Shown one piece after another: positions 16,253-24,634 of a DNA stretch of 64,000 bases (position 1 is its first letter; every line of letters begins with the position of its first letter). The notes under the pieces were generated by a model. It worked only from the letters and a program-made list of their open reading frames with translations, did not search any database and had not been told where the DNA came from. Made by a program: the position numbers and the translations under genes. Location: NCBI GenBank assembly GCA_965229305.1, contig CBDDIZ010000036.1:1-64000 (forward strand), written 5' to 3'. This DNA comes from JALHNI01 sp965229305 (GTDB lineage: Bacteria > Acidobacteriota > Terriglobia > Bryobacterales > Bryobacteraceae).

Positions 16253-16453
16253 TTAGGAGCCGGTGCCGGAGGACGCGGTCATCACGCTGCCGACCTTCGA
16301 AAAGATCGTGCTGATGCTGGTCGCCACGTTCGGCATGATCGCGCCGGCGGCCACGGCCACAAAGCCGGCCATCAACGCGTATTCGATCAAGTCCTGACCA
16401 CGGGTGTCCTTCCAGATCCGCAGCTGCCACACAAGTTTCATGACGTTCTTCAT
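16253..16453 (-). CDS. Flp-type pilin (copy 3)
   Basis: 66-aa class IVb prepilin with the same leader and mature start (G|QDLIEYALMAGFVAVAAG) as copies 2 and 4. Its mature part is identical to that of copy 4, tail FSKVGSVMTASSGTGS included; only leader residue 6 differs (Lys for Asn). ATG at 16453 with an AAGGA Shine-Dalgarno. Flp pilins polymerise into adhesive Tad pili after processing at the inner membrane. The gene belongs to the tandem array. Confidence 0.93.
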   Translation of the reverse strand: MKNVMKLVWQLRIWKDTRGQDLIEYALMAGFVAVAAGAIMPNVATSISTIFSKVGSVMTASSGTGS

Positions 16454-16494
16454 TTGGTTTTCCTTAAAACAGTTGGGTGATTCGGGTTTTTCAC

Positions 16495-16541
16495 TCGTCT
16501 GGAGCGAATCAGACGAACGAACCGGGCCTGACTACAGCCCG
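16495..16541 (-). repeat. Two stem-loops between pilin copies 4 and 3
   Basis: On the plus strand, TCGTCTG (16495-16501) pairs with CAGACGA (16510-16516) and CGGGC (16523-16527) pairs with GCCCG (16537-16541). Both are perfect and occupy the gap right after the copy 4 stop. Neither is followed by a T-run on the coding strand. Confidence 0.55.
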
Positions 16542-16550
16542 TGGGTCAAA

Positions 16551-16751
16551 CTACGAGCCGGTACCGGACGACGCCGTCATCACGCTGCCGACCTTCGAAA
16601 AGATCGTGCTGATGCTAGTCGCCACGTTCGGCATAATGGCGCCAGCGGCCACGGCAACAAAGCCGGCCATGAGCGCGTATTCGATCAGATCCTGGCCGCG
16701 GGTGTCTTTCCAAATCCGCAGTTGCCACACAAGATTCATGACGTTCTTCAT
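16551..16751 (-). CDS. Flp-type pilin (copy 4, first in array)
   Basis: 66-aa prepilin, first gene of the array. The leader is MKNVMNLVWQLRIWKDTRG, then QDLIEY (Glu5/Tyr6) and the hydrophobic spine. The start is the ATG at 16751, preceded by GGAGGGGAG; an in-frame TTG just upstream is not needed. It has the strongest ribosome binding site of the four, so it may supply the major subunit. Promoter-proximal to the region at 16794-16865. Confidence 0.93.
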   Translation of the reverse strand: MKNVMNLVWQLRIWKDTRGQDLIEYALMAGFVAVAAGAIMPNVATSISTIFSKVGSVMTASSGTGS

Positions 16752-16793
16752 CAAGCTCCCCTCCTTCAGAGGAAGTTTTGTTCGGATGAGTCG

Positions 16794-16865
16794 AATGTAA
16801 ACCGATCAGCGCTTACGAAAAATTAGGGTTTTTCCTAGGTTTTTGGGCAATCCCCCCTAGGGTTT
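16794..16865 (-). promoter_or_regulatory. Pilin array promoter region with three spaced repeats
   Basis: On the minus strand TACATT (16799..16794) is a -10-like box about 42 nt before the first pilin ATG. Upstream on the plus strand the heptamer TAGGGTT/TAGGTTT recurs at 16824, 16836 and 16858. The spacings of 12 and 22 bp put the copies on roughly one DNA face. Such phased repeats are typical activator sites. No -35 consensus is obvious. The binding protein is unknown. Confidence 0.4.
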
Positions 16866-16957
16866 CTGGTCCATCCCCGGTTCTCGTACTAAGCCCCCGG
16901 CTTTTGCCGGCTAAAGATCCGCCGCCAATCCGCCGATTTGCGCCTAAGTCCAGTGAG

Positions 16958-18502
16958 ATGAGTCACTCAGCACCCGCCGCTCCCACCTTCGCCCTTCAAT
17001 CGCCCCTGGGCTTACGGCGTTGGTTTCTGCCTTCTTTATCGGATCTCTTGTTCGTTGCCTTACTGTTTTGGCTACTTTTGTTCACAAATTCCGGCGCTCC
17101 CAACGGCCTGCTCTCTGATGCCGCCGCCGGATTCCACATTAGAACTGGCGAACAGATACTAGACACTGGCCACTTGCCGTACCAGGATGCGTTTTCTTTC
17201 TCCAAACCCGGCGGCGATTGGTTCGCCTGGGAATGGCTCGCGGACATTCTCTTCGCCTTACTTTTCCGGGCCGGCGGACTGAAATGGATCATCCTTTTCT
17301 CGGCCGCCACCCTTGCGTTCTGCTGCTGGCTGGTGCTGCGCTCGATGGTCGCTACCGGGGCGAACGCCCTGGCCTCCATCTTTGTCCTGCATGCGGTCAT
17401 CGGCGCCGGCTCGGTCCACTTCCTGGCCCGCCCCCACATCTTCACGATCCTGTTTCTGACCGTGGCCTTTGAGATCCTCCGGCAGGACCGTCTGGCCAAT
17501 CCCCTCTTCCCGGACCGCCGCATCTGGTGGCTAATCCCGCTCACGGCCCTCTGGGTCAATCTGCACGGCGGCTTCGCCGGGCTCATCATCACGCTCGCCG
17601 TTCTCACCGCCGGCGCCCTGCTCGAGCGCGACTTCCGGCAAGCCCAGCGCCGCGCCCTGCTGCTCGCCGGCTGCCTGGCAGCGTCGCTCGCCAACCCGTA
17701 CGGCTACCGGCTCCACCTGCACATGGCCGAGTACCTGCGAGCCGACTGGATCCGTAAGATGGTGCAGGAGTTCCAGCCGCCGGTGCTCGAGACCGCGTCT
17801 GGCGTGTACTTCGAATGTCTGCTGTTTGCCGGCATCGTCGCCGCCGCCCGTCTCGCCTGGCAAGGAAATTGGAGTTGGGCTCTCCTGATCGCCGCCTGGG
17901 CGCACGCTTCCCTGCTCTCCGTGCGTCATGTGCCGATTTATGCGGCGCTGGTGGCCGGCCCGATTGCCGCCATGCTCTCCGACGGCATGCAACTCCTCGC
18001 ACAGCGCGGCGGCCGGCGCTCGGTCTGGGCGGCCCTCGCGGCGATTGGCCAGGAGCATGTCCCCAATCTGCAGCGGTCGAGTCTGCTGGTGCCCGTCCTG
18101 CTCGCACTGATGGTCTTCACCGGCTTCGGCCTCGCCTATCCGGACGACTTTCCCGCCGGTAAGTTCCCCGTCGGGCTGATCGCCAAGCATCGCACCCTGC
18201 TCGAGCAGTCCCGCCTGTTCACGCTCGACGCTTGGGGCGACTATCTGATTTACCGGAACTATCCGCGGCAACAGGTGTTCTTCGATGGCCGCACCGACTA
18301 TTACGGCCGGCGGATGAGCGAAGAGTATCTCGCGCTCGTCAACGGGGCGCCGCACTCCGAACAGAACCTCGACAAATATCGGGTGGACACCGTGATGATG
18401 ACCACCGCCAGCCCCCTCGCCCAGTCCCTGTCCGGCAATCCGGCCTGGCAACTGGTCGACCAACAGGACGACGTCGCCATTTATCGCCGGCGCGCGAATT
18501 AG
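16958..18502 (+). CDS. Polytopic membrane protein, GT-C-like
   Basis: 514-aa membrane protein with about ten hydrophobic segments. The first external loop contains SDAAAGFHIRTGEQILDTGHLPYQDAF and GGDWFAWEWLAD, an arrangement of acidic and aromatic residues in the first loop as in GT-C lipid-linked-sugar transferases. The C-terminal 100 residues are soluble (WGDYLIYRNYPRQQVFFDGRTDYYG). I do not recognise a characterised family; a GT39-like or oligosaccharide-handling role is inference. The ATG at 16958 follows a weak GTGAG; an in-frame TTG at 16904 would add 18 residues. Probably co-transcribed with the protease gene 15 nt downstream. Confidence 0.75.
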   Translation: MSHSAPAAPTFALQSPLGLRRWFLPSLSDLLFVALLFWLLLFTNSGAPNGLLSDAAAGFHIRTGEQILDTGHLPYQDAFSFSKPGGDWFAWEWLADILFALLFRAGGLKWIILFSAATLAFCCWLVLRSMVATGANALASIFVLHAVIGAGSVHFLARPHIFTILFLTVAFEILRQDRLANPLFPDRRIWWLIPLTALWVNLHGGFAGLIITLAVLTAGALLERDFRQAQRRALLLAGCLAASLANPYGYRLHLHMAEYLRADWIRKMVQEFQPPVLETASGVYFECLLFAGIVAAARLAWQGNWSWALLIAAWAHASLLSVRHVPIYAALVAGPIAAMLSDGMQLLAQRGGRRSVWAALAAIGQEHVPNLQRSSLLVPVLLALMVFTGFGLAYPDDFPAGKFPVGLIAKHRTLLEQSRLFTLDAWGDYLIYRNYPRQQVFFDGRTDYYGRRMSEEYLALVNGAPHSEQNLDKYRVDTVMMTTASPLAQSLSGNPAWQLVDQQDDVAIYRRRAN

Positions 18503-18517
18503 GCATTGGAAGGAAAC

Positions 18518-19399
18518 ATGAAGCGCATAACTCTCCTCTTCCCCCTTTGGGCCGGTCTGTTGACCGCCAGCACTCTGGACCTCACCCCCACGCTGGGGTC
18601 GGCCGGCGACATCACCGCCAGCGGACACGCCCCGACCGCCGCGCAGTCCGGCGTCGCACGTCTCGCCTTTTCCACCGGTGTCCTCTGCTCGGGAGTGGCC
18701 ATCTCGCCGACCGTGGTGCTCACCTCGGCCCACTGCATCGGCACGGCGACCGGCGTCACCGCTTCGTTTACCGACTCCGGGTCCAACTCGGGCGACTTCA
18801 CCGGCTCCACCTTCCTGGTCAACCCCGGCTGGACCGGCGACCTCGGCACCGGCGTCGACCTCGCCTTGGTCTATCTCACTTCGCCCTTGGCCTCCTGGGT
18901 GACGATCTCCGAACTCTATAACAGCACCGACGAAGTCGGCCGCGTGTATCAGGTGGCCGGCTGGGGTTCTCAAGCCTCCAACGGCGCCGCCGCCGGTAGC
19001 ACGCTCGGCTTTGGCGTCGCCATGCGCGTCGGCCACAACACCTGGGACTCGCTCTTTGTCGGCTTCAACCCGTATCCGAACCGCCCCGACATTCTCGTCG
19101 CCGACTTCGACGGTCCCGGCTCCGGCGTCCCGCTCGAAGTCACTGTCGCCCCCGGCGACTCCGGCGGTCCCAGCTTCCTCGACGGTAAGGTAGCCGGCAT
19201 TACGTCGTTCAGCGCCTCGGTCAGTGGACAACCCACCGGTGCCTACGGCGAATACAACGGCATGACCCGCATCTCCTCGCACTTGGCGTGGATTCAGGCC
19301 AACGCCGGTCTGGAAACGCCCGAGCCATCGTCCCTGGCCCTGGTCTTCAGCGGCATCTACCTGGTGTGGGCCGTCAAGCGCCGGTCCGCCAGCTCGTAA
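18518..19399 (+). CDS. Trypsin-like serine protease with PEP-CTERM anchor
   Basis: 293-aa exported S1-type protease. It has a signal peptide (MKRITLLFPLWAGLLTAS) and a catalytic triad: His in LTSAHCIG, Asp in VDLALVYL, Ser in APGDSGGPSF. The C terminus is a PEP-CTERM sorting signal: PEPSSLAL, a hydrophobic stretch, then KRR. PEP-CTERM proteins are cut by exosortase and released into or anchored in the exopolysaccharide layer. No exosortase is in the window. ATG 18518 has a GGAAGGA ribosome site. The tail overlaps the convergent gene by 43 bp. Confidence 0.85.
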   Translation: MKRITLLFPLWAGLLTASTLDLTPTLGSAGDITASGHAPTAAQSGVARLAFSTGVLCSGVAISPTVVLTSAHCIGTATGVTASFTDSGSNSGDFTGSTFLVNPGWTGDLGTGVDLALVYLTSPLASWVTISELYNSTDEVGRVYQVAGWGSQASNGAAAGSTLGFGVAMRVGHNTWDSLFVGFNPYPNRPDILVADFDGPGSGVPLEVTVAPGDSGGPSFLDGKVAGITSFSASVSGQPTGAYGEYNGMTRISSHLAWIQANAGLETPEPSSLALVFSGIYLVWAVKRRSASS

Positions 19400-20958
19400 A
19401 GCGTTCCGTGTTCGGTCTGGAAAACGCGATGCAGCCCAGGATGCTGCTGCATCGCCTTTAGGGCCGCCGTCTTTTCTTCCTCTCCTAAGTCCCGGCGAAA
19501 GTCGTTAGCGTGGACATACAGATACTGGAAGCCGCGCTCTCCGGCGTAGCGATCGATCTCCTTGAAGAACTGCACCGTCGCCGTCTGATCCTCGCGGTAC
19601 CAATACGACGTCGGGATCACGCGATGCATCGAATAACGTCCCGTGAACAAATACAACGTCGGGTCATCGTAAGCCACCACGCGCGCGGCTGGCGGCAAGT
19701 TCTGCCCCATCCAGGTGTAGGCTTTCCGCCGCTCCGCCAGATCGGCCCGCCCCTGCTCATAGCCGGTCGGAATCAGCACGAAGCCTGACTCGGCGTGCTT
19801 CCAGATGCTGACCGCCATGGCCACCGCCGCCGCCGTCGCAATCAGCCCCGCGGCGATCTTCTGATCGAGCTTCGGCTCACCCATCACGCGGCGGACCATT
19901 GCCAGCAGATGCCGCGCTTCGACGATGGCCCCGGCCAAGCACAAGGGCAATAGCGGCAGCGTGAAGCGCTCGTTGGGCGGAAAATGCCAAACCAGTAGAA
20001 TCGCCGACGAGAACGCCGCGTAGTAGATATACGCGCGCATCTGCCCCTCACGATACAGCCGCGCGATGCCGGAGAGCACAAACAGACCGGCCACAATCGT
20101 CGCAATCTTGCTGAAGAAGCCCAACTCCGTCTTCGGCATCACGAACGCCCCGATACCGAAGAGAAACTGGTCCAGGTTCTTCCAGAGCACCAGTGGCAGC
20201 GTCTCCCAGGTGACGTTCATGAACTGATACGCCAGATAGTTGGTCGACTCGATCTGCACCAGATCCTGCGACGGCGTCCGGTGGACTTGCGTCCACCACG
20301 TCCAGCCGATCATCGCCGGCAGCATCCCCGCGGCAAACCGCAGCGCCCCGCGCCGATCGCCCTTCAGCCAGTAAAATAGCGGCATCGCCACCAGCAGCGG
20401 CATCGCCGCGGTCCGCGTCAGATAGGCCGCCCCGGCGATCGCCCCCGCCATCAACGCCCAGCCCGCCTCGCCCGTCAACAGACACGCCAGCAACAGCGCC
20501 GTAAAAGGAATCTCGGTGAATAGGCTCGTCCCGAACGCCAGCACGTAGGCGTTGAACCCCAGCAAAGCCGCCAGCGCGGGTGCCAGGTCATGACGCCGGT
20601 AGTAAAACGCCGCCAGCACCAGCATCAACGGGATGAACACCCATTGCAGCAGCATCGCCCACGGCAGCATGGCCGGAAACGCCGGTCCCCAGCGCCACAG
20701 GGTGGAAAGGTACAGCGGATACAGCGGCGGATACTTGGTCTGGGCCGGCTCCTCCGGCAGGCTCAGAATCCGGTAGCCGCCCCCGTCGGTCAGCGACTTC
20801 GCCGAGATCAGATAGATGCCGTCGTCGTGCAGTTCCCCGATCCGCGGCAGGTCGCGATAGGTCCAGGCCAACCAGGCCGAGGGCAGGCAGCCGAGCACCA
20901 GCAGCACCCAGGTGCGCACGCTCACGGGGACAGGGGTCATCCCTGGGGAGATCGGCAT
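19357..20958 (-). CDS. GT39-like glycosyltransferase, membrane
   Basis: 533-aa polytopic protein. The first loop has the acidic pair HDDGIYLISAKSLTDGGGYRI (about residues 44-64) and KYPPLYPLYL, both typical of ArnT/PMT-type GT-C enzymes. About ten membrane helices follow and then a 120-residue periplasmic tail with YDDPTLYLFTGRY. It should use a polyprenyl-phosphate sugar donor; the acceptor is unknown. Starts at 20958 or 20940 are both possible. Divergent from tyrS with 30 bp between them. Confidence 0.8.
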   Translation of the reverse strand: MPISPGMTPVPVSVRTWVLLVLGCLPSAWLAWTYRDLPRIGELHDDGIYLISAKSLTDGGGYRILSLPEEPAQTKYPPLYPLYLSTLWRWGPAFPAMLPWAMLLQWVFIPLMLVLAAFYYRRHDLAPALAALLGFNAYVLAFGTSLFTEIPFTALLLACLLTGEAGWALMAGAIAGAAYLTRTAAMPLLVAMPLFYWLKGDRRGALRFAAGMLPAMIGWTWWTQVHRTPSQDLVQIESTNYLAYQFMNVTWETLPLVLWKNLDQFLFGIGAFVMPKTELGFFSKIATIVAGLFVLSGIARLYREGQMRAYIYYAAFSSAILLVWHFPPNERFTLPLLPLCLAGAIVEARHLLAMVRRVMGEPKLDQKIAAGLIATAAAVAMAVSIWKHAESGFVLIPTGYEQGRADLAERRKAYTWMGQNLPPAARVVAYDDPTLYLFTGRYSMHRVIPTSYWYREDQTATVQFFKEIDRYAGERGFQYLYVHANDFRRDLGEEEKTAALKAMQQHPGLHRVFQTEHGTLYELADRRLTAHTR

Positions 20959-20988
20959 TCCACAACGGAAGCCTTAGACTAGTAGCTA

Positions 20989-22179
20989 GTGTCTACCGTC
21001 GATCAAATGGCCTACCTCAAGAAAGGGCTGGCCGAACTCATTCCCGAAGAAGAACTCCGTCAGCGCCTCGCCAGCGGGAAGAAGCTGCGCGTCAAAGCCG
21101 GTTTCGACCCCACCGCCCCGGACCTCCACCTCGGCCACACCGTCCTGCTCCGCAAAATGAAGCACTTCCAGGACCTCGGCCATCAGGTCATCTTTCTCAT
21201 CGGCGACATGACCGGCCTCATCGGCGACCCCACCGGCCGCAACGCCACCCGCCCGCCGCTCACCCGCGAGCAGTTGAACGCCAACGCCGAAACCTACAAA
21301 CAGCAAGTCTTCAAGATCCTCGATCCCGACCTCACCGAAGTCCGCTACAACTCGGACTGGCTCGCGCCCATGAGCTTCGAGGACGTCGTCCGCCTTTGCT
21401 CCAAGTACACCGTCGCCCGCCTCCTCGAACGCGACGACTTCTCCAAGCGTTACGCCGCGCAAACGCCCATCTCCGTCCACGAGTTTCTCTACCCCCTCTC
21501 GCAGGCCTACGACTCGGTCGCGCTCGAATGCGACGTCGAAATGGGTGGCACCGACCAGAAGTTCAACCTCCTCGTCGGGCGCGACATCATGCGCGACTAC
21601 GGCAAAGTCCCGCAGATCATCGCCACCGTTCCCATTCTCGAAGGCCTCGATGGCGTCGAGAAGATGTCCAAGTCCAAGAACAACTACGTCGGCGTCACCG
21701 AACCGGCGGCCGACATGTTCCGCAAGCTGATGAACATGGCCGACACGCTCGTCTGGCGTTACTACGAACTGCTCACCGACGTCTCCCTGGAAGAGATCGC
21801 CGCCATGCAGCAAGCGGGCGACCCGCAGCGGTACAAAAAGGACCTCGCCTCGCGCCTCGTCAAGGACTTCCACGGCGCGCAGGAAGCCGCCACCGTCGAA
21901 GCCGCCTGGGGCGGCTGGCCCGCCTACGAGACCCTCGAGAAATTCTCACCAGACAGCTTGCGTACGAACCGTATTCTCGTACAGTGTAAGTTCTGCAATT
22001 CGATCACAGAAGCCGACAAGCTAATTAAGTCGCAGGCAGTGAGTCTGCTACAAGACCACAGCAATGCCCCCATTCGCGTCTCAAGCCCTACTCAACGAGT
22101 TCAGCTTGGGATTGGATACCGTATCAAGGTTGGCAAGCGTTACAAATGGTTCAAGGTCTTTGCCAGTTTGGCAGACTGA
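20989..22179 (+). CDS. tyrS: Tyrosyl-tRNA synthetase
   Basis: Class I aminoacyl-tRNA synthetase charging tRNA-Tyr (396 aa). The HIGH motif is HLGH (about residue 47) and KMSKS is EKMSKSKNN (about residue 224). The tyrosine pocket LYPLSQAYDSVAL and CDVEMGGTDQKFN are intact. KMSKS (not KFGKS) and the length place it in the TyrZ-like group. The C terminus is a weakly conserved S4-like domain (ITEADKLIKS ... IKVGKRYKWFKV). The GTG at 20989 follows TAGACT by 8 nt with no Shine-Dalgarno, so the transcript may be leaderless. A stand-alone essential gene next to, and perhaps read through into, the acyltransferase set. Confidence 0.95.
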   Translation: MSTVDQMAYLKKGLAELIPEEELRQRLASGKKLRVKAGFDPTAPDLHLGHTVLLRKMKHFQDLGHQVIFLIGDMTGLIGDPTGRNATRPPLTREQLNANAETYKQQVFKILDPDLTEVRYNSDWLAPMSFEDVVRLCSKYTVARLLERDDFSKRYAAQTPISVHEFLYPLSQAYDSVALECDVEMGGTDQKFNLLVGRDIMRDYGKVPQIIATVPILEGLDGVEKMSKSKNNYVGVTEPAADMFRKLMNMADTLVWRYYELLTDVSLEEIAAMQQAGDPQRYKKDLASRLVKDFHGAQEAATVEAAWGGWPAYETLEKFSPDSLRTNRILVQCKFCNSITEADKLIKSQAVSLLQDHSNAPIRVSSPTQRVQLGIGYRIKVGKRYKWFKVFASLAD

Positions 22180-22183
22180 ACGC

Positions 22184-23275
22184 ATGCTGATCACACGCCC
22201 CGCCGCGGTGCTCACGATCCTGGCCGGGATGCTGGGCACCTTCGCGCTGGACGCGGCTCTGTTTCGCACTCGCCTTTACCTGGACTGGCTTCCCTACGAA
22301 TCCACCACCGGAGTCTTCGAAGCCCGGCTCCGTACCGAACGCGAGTATCAGCGCTATCCGGGCCGCCTCGTCGTAACCTTCGGCGACTCGCGCTTCGCCT
22401 ACTTACCGCGCATCGCCAATCACTTCACACACGAGTCCGGTTATATCTTTCGCCACGCTGGCCTGGCTGGCACCAACGCCCGCACTTGGTATTACATGCT
22501 CCGCGAGCTCGACCCCACAGCTCGCCGTTACAGCGCCGTCGTCCTCGGCTTCGACGACTTCGAAGATCAGGACACCCTGGTCGACTATGCCGATGACCCG
22601 CGCAGCCTGCATTACATCATCGGTCACTTACGCCTCACCGACTTACCCCACTTTGCCCTCAGCCACCGCACCTCACCCTTCCAGTGGGCAGCCCTCCGCG
22701 GCGGCCTCTTCCGCGGCATCACCCTGCAAGCCGACGTGCAGGACTTCCTCCTCCATCCCCGCGAGCGCCTCCGGCTCGTCGAACTCAATCGCCGTGGCTG
22801 GTCCGCCTGGACTTACGACTACGACGATGAAGAACGCTCGCTCGCCGGCCTCGAGATGAATTGGGTCACCCGCCAAATTACTTACCCGCCCACCATGGAT
22901 CCGAGTTACCGGAAAATCTTCTACGAGATACTCTTCCGCGGCCCCGGCGAAGATACCGGCCGCAAACGGGCTTTTCATCGCGAATGGGTCGGCCGCATCG
23001 TCGACCACTATCGCGGCTCTCCTACCCAGATTATCTTTGTGCGTCTCCCGCGTGGTCCCCTCGGCTCCCCCACCGACCTGCCACCCGATCCGCGCAGTTC
23101 GCTTCGCCAGTTCGCCCGAAACCCGCAAGTCCACCTCGGCGACCCCGCCCGCTACCGCCCGCTCGAACGCCCCGACTATTTCAAAGATCCCCTCCACCTG
23201 AACCGCCCCGGCGCCCACGCCTTCTCGAAAATGCTGGTCGACGAAGTCCACCAGTTGATTGGCCCTCCGCGCTGA
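22184..23275 (+). CDS. SGNH-like (AlgX/AlgJ-type) acyl transfer partner
   Basis: 363-aa membrane-anchored protein with an N-terminal signal anchor (residues 8-27). It has the SGNH block I pattern TFGDSRFAYLP (Ser nucleophile, about residue 68) and block V FKDPLHLNRPGA (Asp-x-x-His). Proteins of this layout finish O-acetylation of exported polysaccharides after an MBOAT protein brings acyl groups across the membrane. ATG at 22184, 4 nt after tyrS; the longer frame overlapping tyrS is rejected. Its stop shares one base with the MBOAT start (TGATG). Confidence 0.78.
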   Translation: MLITRPAAVLTILAGMLGTFALDAALFRTRLYLDWLPYESTTGVFEARLRTEREYQRYPGRLVVTFGDSRFAYLPRIANHFTHESGYIFRHAGLAGTNARTWYYMLRELDPTARRYSAVVLGFDDFEDQDTLVDYADDPRSLHYIIGHLRLTDLPHFALSHRTSPFQWAALRGGLFRGITLQADVQDFLLHPRERLRLVELNRRGWSAWTYDYDDEERSLAGLEMNWVTRQITYPPTMDPSYRKIFYEILFRGPGEDTGRKRAFHREWVGRIVDHYRGSPTQIIFVRLPRGPLGSPTDLPPDPRSSLRQFARNPQVHLGDPARYRPLERPDYFKDPLHLNRPGAHAFSKMLVDEVHQLIGPPR

Positions 23276-24627
23276 TGCTCTTCCACACCCACCAGTTCTT
23301 CGCCTTCTTCGCCGTCGTCCTGCTGGTGTTCTATACCCTGCCTTGGCCCAAGGCGCGGCATTGGTTTCTGCTCCTCGCCAGTTATTACTTCTACGCCAGT
23401 TGGAACCCCAAGTTCCTCTTACTGCTTGGCACACTGACCCTCGTCGACTATTACTGCGCCCTCTGGATCGAGCGCAGCGGACGCTCCCGTCGCGCTTTAT
23501 GGATCGGCCTCGCCGCCAATCTCGGCTTCCTGGCTTACTTCAAATACACCAACTTTTTTGCCGGCATTTACTTCTCTCTCGCCGGCCAGCCCGTTCACGT
23601 CTTTGACATCGTTCTTCCCCTCGGCATCAGCTTTCATACCTTCCAGAGTATCTCCTACGTCGTCGACGTCTACCGCGGCGAGCAGGCCGCCATCCGCTCG
23701 CTCCCGGATTACGCCCTCTTCATTGCCTTTTTCCCGCAGTTAGTTGCCGGCCCCATCGTCCGTGCCCGCGACTTCTTCCGTGACTTACTCGCCTGGCAGC
23801 CACCCACTGGTGAAGACCTCCGCCTCGGCGCCTGGCTGATCCTCCTCGGCCTCACCAAGAAGATGGCCTTTGCCGATCGCTTTGCGCAAGTCGCCGACCC
23901 CTACTTTAGCAATCCCGCCCCCGGACTCTGGCCCGCCCTCACCGGCACCCTTGCCTTTGGCCTGCAAATCTTCTTTGACTTTTCCGGCTACACAGACATG
24001 GCCATCGGCATGGCCAAGTTACTCGGCTTCCACTTCCCCGAGAACTTCCGCCGGCCTTATCTGGCCGGCTCCATCACCGAGTTCTGGCGCCGCTGGCACA
24101 TCTCACTCTCCTCCTGGCTGCGCGACTACCTCTACATCCCCCTCGGCGGAAGTCGCCACGGAGCTTGGCTCACGTACCGGAACTTACTCCTCACCATGTT
24201 ACTCGGCGGCCTATGGCACGGCGCCAGTTGGAACTTCATCGTCTGGGGCGGCTACCACGGCTTACTGCTCGCGCTCGAACGAGCTACCGGCCTCACGCGG
24301 TCGCGCTGGTGGCGCGTCCCGCTGACCTTCGCTCTGGTCCAAATCGGCTGGATCTTCTTCCGCTCCCCCAGTTGGGGCATCAGCCGCTATGTCCTCACCG
24401 AACTATTCACCGGTACCGGCGGCACGAGTTTATTGAACGCTTGGCAATGGGGCCTGGCCGGCGTCACCGTCCTGATGGCCATCGCCGAAGAGCGCTTCGC
24501 CCTCTCCCACCGCTTGGCCGATTGCTCCCCTTGGCTCTATGTCGGTGGCTTCGCTCTTTGTGGTCTGCTGCTCGAGTTATTCGGCGTCTATGACCAGGCC
24601 ATCCCGTTCGTCTATTTTCAGTTTTAG
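23275..24627 (+). CDS. MBOAT family O-acyltransferase
   Basis: 450-aa polytopic acyltransferase of the AlgI/DltB type. Key features are ASYYFYASWNPKFLLLL, the PLGISFHTFQSISYVVDVYRG block, FWRRWHISLSSWLRDYLYIPLGG (conserved His) and LWHGASWNFIVWGGYHG with the catalytic His. It moves acyl groups to the periplasmic face for transfer to a glycan. The 5' in-frame extension lies inside the SGNH gene and is low-complexity Pro/Arg, so it is rejected. The tight TGATG overlap with the SGNH gene supports a two-protein machine. Confidence 0.92.
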   Translation: MLFHTHQFFAFFAVVLLVFYTLPWPKARHWFLLLASYYFYASWNPKFLLLLGTLTLVDYYCALWIERSGRSRRALWIGLAANLGFLAYFKYTNFFAGIYFSLAGQPVHVFDIVLPLGISFHTFQSISYVVDVYRGEQAAIRSLPDYALFIAFFPQLVAGPIVRARDFFRDLLAWQPPTGEDLRLGAWLILLGLTKKMAFADRFAQVADPYFSNPAPGLWPALTGTLAFGLQIFFDFSGYTDMAIGMAKLLGFHFPENFRRPYLAGSITEFWRRWHISLSSWLRDYLYIPLGGSRHGAWLTYRNLLLTMLLGGLWHGASWNFIVWGGYHGLLLALERATGLTRSRWWRVPLTFALVQIGWIFFRSPSWGISRYVLTELFTGTGGTSLLNAWQWGLAGVTVLMAIAEERFALSHRLADCSPWLYVGGFALCGLLLELFGVYDQAIPFVYFQF

Positions 24628-24634
24628 GAGACTC

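Noticed and set aside
17531..19282. Long antisense open frame of 583 codons
   Set aside because: It runs opposite to the GT-C-like protein and the serine protease, both of which have signal or membrane segments and catalytic motifs. The antisense product is Gly/Ala/Arg/Asp-rich with none.
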